5,592 nucleotides of DNA from an uncultured Peptococcaceae bacterium (GTDB lineage Bacteria > Bacillota > Peptococcia > Peptococcales > Peptococcaceae): contig CABUKW010000173.1 in assembly GCA_902492275.1 (NCBI GenBank), forward strand, positions 1-5,592, read 5' to 3'. Of the stretch, positions 1-4,944 are shown in pieces. Both the position numbers and the translations under genes were made by a program. The notes below the pieces were generated by a model, which saw nothing but the letters and a program-made list of their open reading frames with translations, did no database searches and was not told where the DNA came from. Every line of letters starts with the position of its first letter. Position 1 is the stretch's first letter.

Positions 1-129
1 TGACACCTTGATAAAATTGCAGGAGAAAAATGCTTCACATCAGAACGATGGGCGCTTAGTAGGACGAAACACTACCTGATATGGAAAACCGCTACAACAC
101 TAGAACGTGTAAACAACAGTTGACACCTT
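1..129. repeat. Spaced 9-base direct repeat in a gene-free leftmost segment
   Basis: The nonamer TGACACCTT occurs at 1-9 and again at 121-129, exactly 120 bases apart. The right copy overlaps an imperfect dyad at 107-126 (GTGT and CAAC arms against GTTG and ACAC, with a three-base bulge). No reading frame in 1-170 looks like a convincing gene. Frame 1 is open between the two TGA triplets that begin each repeat copy, and frame 2 is open from the window edge to a TGA at 77-79; neither resembles a family I recognise. Repeated termini of this sort occur at ends of some insertion sequences, but no transposase is in view, so this is only a possible element end or chance. Confidence 0.25.
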
Positions 130-170
130 CTGCGGAAATTTAATTTACTGATTTTCACATTGTGCAAACA

Positions 171-202
171 AAAAAGAGTACCAGCCCCTGGGACTGATAC
201 TC
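171..202 (-). terminator. Rho-independent terminator of rpmE
   Basis: On the minus strand a 12-13 bp stem (bases 202 back to 176) is followed at once by a U run formed by the A tract at about 171-175. Two positions that look mismatched on the plus strand become G-U wobbles in the minus-strand RNA, which shows that the terminator works leftward. It begins about 15 bases after the L31 stop codon, so it ends the rpmE transcript. Confidence 0.85.
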
Positions 203-217
203 CTTATGTTTCGGCAA

Positions 218-421
218 TTAGCCTCTATTAAATTTCTTGTTAAATGCTTCTACTCTACCAGCAGCAGCATGGACACGCTGTTTACCGCTGTAGAAAGGAT
301 GGCACTGAGAGCAGATTTCTACTTTAATATCATGTTTAGAAGTAGATCTGGTTTCGAATTCATTACCGCAAGCGCAGATAACTTTTACAGTCTCATATTT
401 TGGGTGAATACCTTCTTTCAT
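218..421 (-). CDS. rpmE: 50S ribosomal protein L31 (zinc-binding C+ form)
   Basis: This 67-residue protein is a full-length bacterial L31, a small protein of the large ribosomal subunit located at the central protuberance, where it helps bridge the two subunits. It opens with the family signature MKEGIHPKY. It carries the zinc-ribbon cysteines C16-x-C18 and C37-x-x-C40, followed by the conserved HPFYSGKQ block (41-48), and ends in a basic tail. Having all four cysteines marks it as the zinc-loaded C+ type rather than the zinc-independent C- paralog used in zinc starvation. The start is supported by an AGAGGTG ribosome binding site six bases upstream. It has its own promoter at 473-501 and a terminator at 171-202, so it can be a single-gene unit. 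The radical SAM gene ends only 88 bases upstream on the same strand with no obvious terminator, so some read-through is possible. Confidence 0.97.
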   Translation of the reverse strand: MKEGIHPKYETVKVICACGNEFETRSTSKHDIKVEICSQCHPFYSGKQRVHAAAGRVEAFNKKFNRG

Positions 422-472
422 CCGTTACACCTCTTTCTATTGGAATTCCCGAATTGCACATTACATTTAGTT

Positions 473-501
473 AGTATAATATTTTCGGCACAATTAGTCA
501 A
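473..501 (-). promoter_or_regulatory. Sigma-A-type promoter for rpmE
   Basis: Read on the minus strand, TTGACT (501-496) and TATACT (478-473) are separated by exactly 17 bases. That predicts transcription from about 466 and a leader of about 45 bases before the L31 start. The promoter sits wholly in the gap between the radical SAM stop and rpmE. This is a sequence match to consensus only. Confidence 0.75.
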
Positions 502-509
502 TGATTTTT

Positions 510-1766
510 TTACCGATTTTTCGTTTTTCTGCGAAAAGGTTTGGTGTAATTACCAATGGCCACCTGCGGCAATTCTTCCGCTAAAATCTGCAAAAAAGCA
601 GGCACGCCCAATGGTTCTTCCGTCAGCAATCCGAAAATAGGCTTCATCGTTTCTGGGTCGATATTAAGGTTGCGTACCTGGATAGCTTTTACGTCATGCT
701 CCCGCACGAGCTGCAGTAAACTTTCCACCTCGTCGCTGCAATCGTTTATCCCCGGGAAGGTCAAAAGATTCAGATAGGTATACACGCCATGATCGGCGGC
801 ATACCGCAAGGACTGACGCACGTTGTCCAACGTATAATTGGCGGGCCGGTAATAAGCCCGATACACTTCATCGGTACCGCTGTTTAAGCTCACCCGCAGA
901 GAGTCAATGCCTGCATCCACAATCTTTTGAATGCCTGCCGTATTGCCAGCATTGGTATTCATATTGATGGTGCCGTTGTTGGTTTGACGGCGGATTTCCA
1001 CAATAGCTTCCGCAATCAAATCAGCCTGCATGCTGGGATCGCCCTCGCAGCCCTGTCCAAAGCTGATAATGCCGTCCTCCGCATCTTGCAGATGATGCAC
1101 CGCCAATTCCACAACTTCCTGCACCGTAGGCACAAAAGTCAGCCGGCTCTGCGGCGACGGACAGCATTCGCTAGGCTGCAAAGAAATACAACCTAAACAG
1201 CGGGCATTGCACACCGGCGACACAGGAATGCCGCCTTCCCAGCGATGATAAAAAATATTCTGCGCCGTAAAGCAGCCATACTCCAGCGCACAGTGTCCCA
1301 ACTGCTTCAACAAACGGTTTTCTGGGAATTTACGCTGCAACGTCTCTATACGCGCCGCCAAATCTGTGGTGTTAAAATACTGGGGATTCCACTTGTAATC
1401 TTCATCGGTAGGCACCGCCGCCACATATAATTCGCCATCTTGGGCAAACACCGCCGCATAACCAAAAAGCGGCAAACCATCTGCACCGTCCCGATTGACA
1501 AAGGCAGGCAGCAGCGTGCGGGTATAACCTTGCGGCAATAGCGCCCCCATCACCCATCCTTCACCAGGATACAGCACAAACTGGTCATTATCATCAATGA
1601 CCACCGGCGCCCGGTTGGGAATCATGGTGAGACTGGCGCCCTCCGGCAGCGGAATCACTTCTTCCTCGCTGGGTTCTACAAATTGAGCGCCCAGCAAGCC
1701 CAAGGCAAAATAATCTTCATCAATATAGCCGTTGCCCTCTTCATCGGCATAAACAAACTGGAACAT
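510..1766 (-). CDS. Uncharacterised radical SAM protein with long N-terminal extension
   Basis: The protein has 418 residues from the preferred start. The radical SAM iron-sulfur signature C-x3-C-x2-C (CNARCLGC) is at about residues 186-193, with further cysteines at 201-202. Downstream, FGQGCEGDP (about 236-244) sits where these enzymes carry the SAM-binding GGE-like motif, followed by strands typical of the partial TIM barrel (INMNTNAG near 268-275, LRVSLNS near 291-296). The first 180 or so residues form an acidic extension that I cannot assign. I recall similar proteins annotated only as 'radical SAM protein' in Firmicutes, so the enzyme should use a 4Fe-4S cluster and SAM, but its substrate is unknown. 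I chose the ATG at 1766 because AAGGATGGAG lies directly upstream. The in-frame ATG at 1787 has its GGAG only two bases away, too close to work well. The gene follows the small ORF by 46 bases. There is no clear C-terminal SPASM-type cysteine cluster. Confidence 0.88.
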   Translation of the reverse strand: MFQFVYADEEGNGYIDEDYFALGLLGAQFVEPSEEEVIPLPEGASLTMIPNRAPVVIDDNDQFVLYPGEGWVMGALLPQGYTRTLLPAFVNRDGADGLPLFGYAAVFAQDGELYVAAVPTDEDYKWNPQYFNTTDLAARIETLQRKFPENRLLKQLGHCALEYGCFTAQNIFYHRWEGGIPVSPVCNARCLGCISLQPSECCPSPQSRLTFVPTVQEVVELAVHHLQDAEDGIISFGQGCEGDPSMQADLIAEAIVEIRRQTNNGTINMNTNAGNTAGIQKIVDAGIDSLRVSLNSGTDEVYRAYYRPANYTLDNVRQSLRYAADHGVYTYLNLLTFPGINDCSDEVESLLQLVREHDVKAIQVRNLNIDPETMKPIFGLLTEEPLGVPAFLQILAEELPQVAIGNYTKPFRRKTKNR

Positions 1767-1812
1767 GTTTCTCCATCCTTTCTTCATTTCTCCGGTTACT
1801 CTGCATAATTTT

Positions 1813-1917
1813 TTATATTCTTATGAAACATTCTGCTAAAACCTGTCGGCCTTTTTGTTCAGCCTCTTTCCAAAAGCAAAAGGGCATAATTTCCTGCTTC
1901 CCGTCCACAAAGAACAT
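1813..1917 (-). CDS. Small ORF, 34 residues, between Rpn-type gene and radical SAM gene
   Basis: An ATG at 1917-1915 opens 34 codons ending in TAA at 1815-1813. It is preceded by AGGAG with a six-base gap, one of the best ribosome binding sites in the window. The peptide begins MFFVDGKQEI, contains two cysteines (14 and 29) and one tryptophan, and its second half (residues 16-34, starting WKEAEQKGRQ) could form a charged helix. It starts 30 bases after the Rpn-type stop codon and ends 46 bases before the radical SAM start, all on one strand, so it fits a shared transcript. I recognise no family. It could be a real small protein, a leader peptide for the radical SAM gene, or a substrate peptide for that enzyme; the last is speculation. 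Confidence 0.45.
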   Translation of the reverse strand: MFFVDGKQEIMPFCFWKEAEQKGRQVLAECFIRI

Positions 1918-1947
1918 TTATGGCTCCTGCATAAAGATTTTTCAAAT

Positions 1948-2982
1948 TCACGGCGTCGTCGATATGCAGTCTGTATGTTCCGTTTCCGGCTCCAAAATGC
2001 GTAATACTTCAAATAAAGGTAGTTTCAAGGTTTCCGCAATTACCTCTGGCGCAATAATCCCTTTAAAAGCAAGAATTGTTTCTCGCACACCTTCGCTTCT
2101 GCCCTTTTCCATACCTTGTTTGATGCCTTTCTCCATGCCCTTTTCAATACCTTGTTCGATACCTTGTTCTAAGCCTTTCGCAATACCTTGCTCCAAGCCT
2201 TCTTCAATCCCCTTTGCGATACCCTGTTCCAGACCTTGGGCAAAACCTTGTTCCATCGCTTCTTCTTTGGCAACCCGGCAAGCGTCTTCCATATTCCATT
2301 CGGTGTATAACATATTCCGCACCTCGCTCCCATGTTTTTCTAAAAATCCGCACATGATGCCATGCGCAATACAATAGTCTACTGCATCTTTGAGCGCTTC
2401 TTCAAAAAATTTACCTTCCCGTTTTCCCTGCTGCAATTGATAAACAAATTGGCTGTACTCTTTCAGGCTCTGGCTGCGTTCAATCAAAGCCGCCTGTACC
2501 ACCGCATGCTCGGTATAATTGACATTATACACCTCTACCCGCAAATTTAACATGGGATTTTCTTCCGATTCCAGAAACGCATCAGACAAATATTCCGTAT
2601 CATGCTCTGGGCACGGCTCCTGCCCATTATACAAAATAATAAATTTAGGATTGGGAATCTTCACACGGGCCATACGATATACCGCATCTCTGGGAAGCAG
2701 CTTTTCATAAAGCCGCGCGCAATACAGCAACGACCGCAGCGCCATGTTGTGATTGATGGTAGACTGATGCTCTAAAAGCACCAGCAGTTGACCATTCAAT
2801 ATAAAGGATAAATCATTGACACGGTCCATCCACAGCACATCCTGCAGCGTGTTCACCTCCACCGGCGTATCCGGCGGATAATCGGTACCTTCCAGGGCGT
2901 TGAACAATTCTACCAGCCGTTCATTTTTCTCGCTGAAATAAGCAGAGAAAACACTGTCTTTTACATGTTTGTTTGCTTTCAT
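1948..2982 (-). CDS. Rpn-family recombination-promoting nuclease / PD-(D/E)XK transposase-like protein
   Basis: The protein has 344 residues from the preferred start. The N-terminal two thirds matches the Rpn (YhgA-like, PDDEXK_2 type) family: an opening KDSVFSAYFSEKNERLVELFNAL, then an Asp in VNDLSF (about residue 58) and the E-x-Q pair in LLEHQST (about 71-73), the family's variant of the D...(D/E)xK nuclease core. Some relatives (E. coli RpnA) are known to cut DNA and promote RecA-independent recombination. They resemble transposases but lack element ends, and none are seen here. The tail is a 14-unit tetrapeptide repeat (about 244-299) followed by a short segment (VIAETLKLPLFEVLRIL) that looks like a folded helix pair. 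I prefer the ATG at 2982, which has AAAGGTG about ten bases upstream. The in-frame ATG at 3003 has no recognisable site, though it would add only seven residues. The gene leads a possible same-strand cluster with the small ORF and the radical SAM gene. Confidence 0.85.
   Translation of the reverse strand: MKANKHVKDSVFSAYFSEKNERLVELFNALEGTDYPPDTPVEVNTLQDVLWMDRVNDLSFILNGQLLVLLEHQSTINHNMALRSLLYCARLYEKLLPRDAVYRMARVKIPNPKFIILYNGQEPCPEHDTEYLSDAFLESEENPMLNLRVEVYNVNYTEHAVVQAALIERSQSLKEYSQFVYQLQQGKREGKFFEEALKDAVDYCIAHGIMCGFLEKHGSEVRNMLYTEWNMEDACRVAKEEAMEQGFAQGLEQGIAKGIEEGLEQGIAKGLEQGIEQGIEKGMEKGIKQGMEKGRSEGVRETILAFKGIIAPEVIAETLKLPLFEVLRILEPETEHTDCISTTP
2086..2253 (-). repeat. 14 tandem 12-bp units encoding x-x-G-(hydrophobic) tetrapeptides
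   Basis: The stretch is exactly 168 bases, or 14 units of 12, inside the Rpn-type gene. Units include EQGF, AQGL, EQGI, AKGI, EEGL, EKGM and KQGM. Glycine is invariant at position 3, position 4 is nearly always I, L or M, and positions 1-2 are charged or polar. At the DNA level neighbouring units are close copies: the 11-mer ATACCTTGTTC recurs 12 bases apart around 2148-2170 on the plus strand. Repeats of this kind are common at the C-termini of Rpn relatives and should form an elongated, probably helical and self-associating, tail. Near-identical units also make it a likely site of copy-number change by slippage. Confidence 0.9.
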
Positions 2983-3084
2983 AATCTGTACACACCTTTG
3001 CATTGATTTTACCGGTATGGGTGCTAGAGAGATTACTGAAATTTGTATCTATGGATTGCTAAATTGTACCAGTTTCTATTGTTT

Positions 3085-3113
3085 ATCATACCATATTACA
3101 AAGATTATGTAAA
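3085..3113 (-). promoter_or_regulatory. Promoter for the Rpn-type gene (leftward)
   Basis: On the minus strand TTTACA (3113-3108) and TATGAT (3090-3085) are spaced by 17 bases, each one mismatch from consensus. Initiation near 3078 would leave a leader of about 95 bases before the ATG at 2982. This may serve the downstream small ORF and radical SAM gene too, because I find no clear promoter in front of them. Confidence 0.6.
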
Positions 3114-3251
3114 TGAAGAGAATGGAAATACGCTTTACTTATCTAATCACAATACAAAGTTCTTTACAGACATAAACGCGTTGCCGCTCTTTACACAAAA
3201 ATATTTTGCCTGAATGATTAAATTCTATTATTCTTTTTCGGTAAATTGTAA
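3114..3251. other. Divergent AT-rich intergenic core, no gene seen
   Basis: Together with its flanking promoters this is the centre of the 350-odd base gap between the Rpn-type gene (leftward) and the MFS gene (rightward). It is AT-rich and holds no open frame with a ribosome binding site; the longest start here (ATG near 3114) gives about 20 codons without a Shine-Dalgarno. No terminator or RNA gene is visible. It may carry regulator sites for either promoter. Confidence 0.6.
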
Positions 3252-3280
3252 TTGTATTTCTATAAGACCTGTTGTATACT
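3252..3280 (+). promoter_or_regulatory. Candidate promoter for the MFS transporter gene
   Basis: A near-perfect -10 box TATACT (3275-3280) has a weak -35 TTGTAT (3252-3257) at the ideal 17-base spacing. Start of transcription would be near 3287, giving a leader of about 73 bases. The weak -35 hints at dependence on an activator, or at simply low activity. Confidence 0.5.
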
Positions 3281-3304
3281 TTTCCCTGTCGTCATGTAAA
3301 ATTT

Positions 3305-3318
3305 TATATGGCCATATA
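3305..3318. promoter_or_regulatory. Perfect 14-bp palindrome, candidate operator
   Basis: TATATGGCCATATA reads identically on both strands. Pairing resumes for two bases beyond one mismatch on each side, so the dyad spans about 18 bp. It lies roughly 20-30 bases after the predicted MFS transcription start and before the ribosome binding site, a typical place for a repressor to block transcription. It is too short-looped to be a good RNA hairpin. The regulator is unknown and none is encoded nearby. Confidence 0.4.
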
Positions 3319-3359
3319 CAAATCATTATATAAATATCTTACAGAAAGAGGTAGCAATC

Positions 3360-4562
3360 ATGAAAACAAATCGCTGGCTCAACGGAGCCATTCCGGCAGT
3401 GGGCATCCATATCAGCATTGGCGCTGTTTACGCTTGGTCCGTATTTACCAACCCTGTTATGGACGCGCTGGACGTTTCCCTATCGCAGGTTTCCTGGATT
3501 TTCAGCATCGCCATTTTCTTTTTAGGAATGTCGGCGGCCTTTTTGGGCACCATTGTCGAAAATATGGGGCCACGTAAATCGGGGCTGCTCTGCGGTTTGT
3601 TTTATTGTACCGGCCTTATCGGCAGCGGTTTCGCCGTAAGCCAGCAATCGTTGCCGTTGCTCTATTTATTTTATGGCTGCATCGGCGGCATTGGTTTGGG
3701 AATTGGTTATATTACGCCAGTAAAAACGTTGGTCAACTGGTTCTATGACCGTCCCGGTTTAGCCACAGGCTTGGCCATCATGGGTTTCGGTTTTGCAGCA
3801 GCCATTGCCGGTCCTGTGATTAGCTCACTCATCACCAATATTGGTTTGGTAAACACCTTCTACACCATTGGCATAGCCTATTTTATCGTCATTGCAACCT
3901 CGGCTTTTCTCATTCACCCTGTACCAGAAGGATATTTGCCAGAACAAACCGGCACCCATAAAGACCGCCGTCAGCAATTCACTGCCAACGAAGCCATGAA
4001 AACCTGGAAGTTCTATGCGCTATGGTTTTTGCTGTTCATCAATATCACCTGTGGCATTGCGCTGCTTTCGGTAGCCTCGCCAATTTTGCAGGAAACTACT
4101 GGCATGACAGCCCTGGCCGCAGCCGGCATTGTCGGCGTGATGGGACTTTTTAACGGCGGCGGACGATTATTCTGGGCCACATTATCCGACTATTTTGGTC
4201 GCGATGTAGTCTACACCGGCTTTTTTATTCTGGAGATTGTCGCCATGTTGATTTTGGGCAACGTGGGCAACGCCATTCTGTTTCAAATTTTCCTATTTAT
4301 CGTGATGAGCTGCTACGGCGGCGGATTCTCCTGCATTCCTGCTTATTTGGGCGATGTATTCGGCACGAAGCATTTAAGCTCCATCCATGGACGCATTCTG
4401 ACCGCCTGGGCTATGGCTGGCATTGTCGGTCCCTGCATCATCTCCTGGGCCAAAGAAACGCTGTCTACCTATCAAAGCACTTTATTCATTTTCGCGCTGC
4501 TCTATGCCGCAGCTTTGGTAGTGTCCGCCTTTCTGCTGTTCAAGCTGCGCAGCGACCGGTAA
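3360..4562 (+). CDS. MFS transporter, oxalate/formate antiporter (OFA) family
   Basis: This 400-residue inner-membrane protein has about twelve hydrophobic segments (roughly 8-30, 45-66, 74-93, 97-120, 134-156, 165-186, 216-238, 250-270, 284-300, 305-327, 343-365, 373-395) and a polar central loop (about 189-215), the normal MFS layout. The loop after helix 2 has the MFS motif-A variant GTIVENMGPRKSG (63-75), and the equivalent second-half motif is NGGGRLFWATLSDYFGR (265-281). The sequence AVYAWSVFTNPV near the N-terminus and the glycine-rich GCIGGIGLGIGYITPVKTLVNWF (106-128) are typical of the OFA group, whose members move small carboxylates such as oxalate, formate, lactate or pyruvate. The lysine of OxlT helix 11 that binds oxalate appears replaced by tryptophan (W350 in LTAWAMAG), so oxalate itself is unlikely. 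The start has AAGAGGT about nine bases upstream. It is apparently monocistronic: the next promoter begins 33 bases after the stop. The substrate remains open. Confidence 0.9.
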   Translation: MKTNRWLNGAIPAVGIHISIGAVYAWSVFTNPVMDALDVSLSQVSWIFSIAIFFLGMSAAFLGTIVENMGPRKSGLLCGLFYCTGLIGSGFAVSQQSLPLLYLFYGCIGGIGLGIGYITPVKTLVNWFYDRPGLATGLAIMGFGFAAAIAGPVISSLITNIGLVNTFYTIGIAYFIVIATSAFLIHPVPEGYLPEQTGTHKDRRQQFTANEAMKTWKFYALWFLLFINITCGIALLSVASPILQETTGMTALAAAGIVGVMGLFNGGGRLFWATLSDYFGRDVVYTGFFILEIVAMLILGNVGNAILFQIFLFIVMSCYGGGFSCIPAYLGDVFGTKHLSSIHGRILTAWAMAGIVGPCIISWAKETLSTYQSTLFIFALLYAAALVVSAFLLFKLRSDR

Positions 4563-4595
4563 GAAAGATAATAAAAAATACACACAATATTTTTC

Positions 4596-4624
4596 TTGAC
4601 GGTATTTTTCGCAAGTGTTACAAT
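4596..4624 (+). promoter_or_regulatory. Sigma-A promoter for the T-box leader and serC
   Basis: TTGACG (4596-4601) and TACAAT (4619-4624) are separated by 17 bases, each one base from consensus. Transcription should begin around 4631, some 20 bases before the T-box stem I. The spacing to the leader makes this the best-supported promoter in the window. Confidence 0.85.
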
Positions 4625-4650
4625 GAAAACATATATCAAGTACAAAAAAC

Positions 4651-4856
4651 GCGAGGAAAGAGAAGCGGTATGTGGCGTTTACAGAAAGCTGCCGGTTGAT
4701 GCAAGGCAGCAGCAAAGCATACTTGTTCCGCTCTGGAGCGGCGGATGAGGAATCCGACGGGTTCGCCCGATACAGCAAACACGAGATGGCGCAAGTCAAT
4801 TTGGGTGGTACCGCGAGATAGAGAAGCTCGCCCCATAAGGGGCAGCTTCTTTTTTT
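4651..4856 (+). promoter_or_regulatory. T-box riboswitch, probably tRNA-Ser responsive, controlling serC
   Basis: The leader binds a specific tRNA and lets transcription continue when that tRNA is uncharged. The T-box core GGGTGGTACCGCG is at 4803-4815. Stem I can be drawn: AGAG 4659-4662 with CTCT 4731-4734, GTATG 4668-4672 with CATAC 4718-4722, and the apical GCTGCC 4688-4693 with GGCAGC 4705-4710 under an AGAAAGC entry. The internal loop between the first two helices holds TCC at 4727-4729 followed by the usual purine, making UCC (Ser) the specifier and matching the serC gene it precedes. The antiterminator pairs GGG 4803-4805 with CCC 4831-4833 and CGAG 4814-4817 with CTCG 4827-4830, around the UGGUACCG bulge. 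It competes with the terminator at 4822-4856. The variable base after UGG is U, not the C that would pair fully with the G discriminator usual in tRNA-Ser; a G-U wobble would still be possible. T-box identity is nearly certain; the serine assignment is less so. Confidence 0.95.
4822..4856 (+). terminator. Conditional terminator of the serC T-box
   Basis: AGAAGCT (4822-4828) pairs with AGCTTCT (4844-4850), and GCCCC (4830-4834) pairs with GGGGC (4839-4843). There is a single bulged C at 4829 and a four-base ATAA loop, followed by a run of seven T. Its 5' arm contains the bases used by the antiterminator, so the two folds exclude each other and tRNA binding decides whether serC is transcribed. 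Confidence 0.93.
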
Positions 4857-4944
4857 ATTTGTCAGAGCAGATAGTACATTCCCATCGCAATGTGACGCCA
4901 TGTTTCTACCTACAACATTTTCAGGAAAGGAATGAACATATAAT

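Noticed and set aside
30..59. Nine-codon frame with AGGAG four bases upstream
   Set aside because: It is too short to separate from chance, has no downstream gene to control on the plus strand, and no context supports it.
206..640. Plus-strand frame of 144 codons
   Set aside because: It lies antisense to rpmE and the end of the radical SAM gene, crossing the rpmE promoter; composition is unlike a real protein.
1764..1787. Longer start for the radical SAM protein at 1787
   Set aside because: Its only GGAG is two bases from the ATG, whereas the ATG at 1766 has a well-placed site.
1823..2377. Plus-strand frame of 184 codons rich in Pro, Ser and Cys
   Set aside because: It is the antisense of the Rpn-type gene's tetrapeptide repeat and its downstream flank; the apparent proline repeat is only the reverse reading of the 12-bp units, and there is no ribosome binding site.
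1948..2982. Calling the Rpn-type gene an insertion sequence
   Set aside because: No terminal inverted repeats or target duplications are visible around it; Rpn-family genes are usually stand-alone despite the transposase label.
4563..4596. Possible terminator after the MFS gene (AAGAAA against TTTCTT)
   Set aside because: The stem is short, all A-T, with a large loop, and its second arm is followed by the serC -35 box, not a T run.
4482..4901. Minus-strand frame of 139 codons, and a shorter one at 4636-4836
   Set aside because: Both run antisense through the T-box leader, its terminator and the MFS gene end, all of which are well supported.
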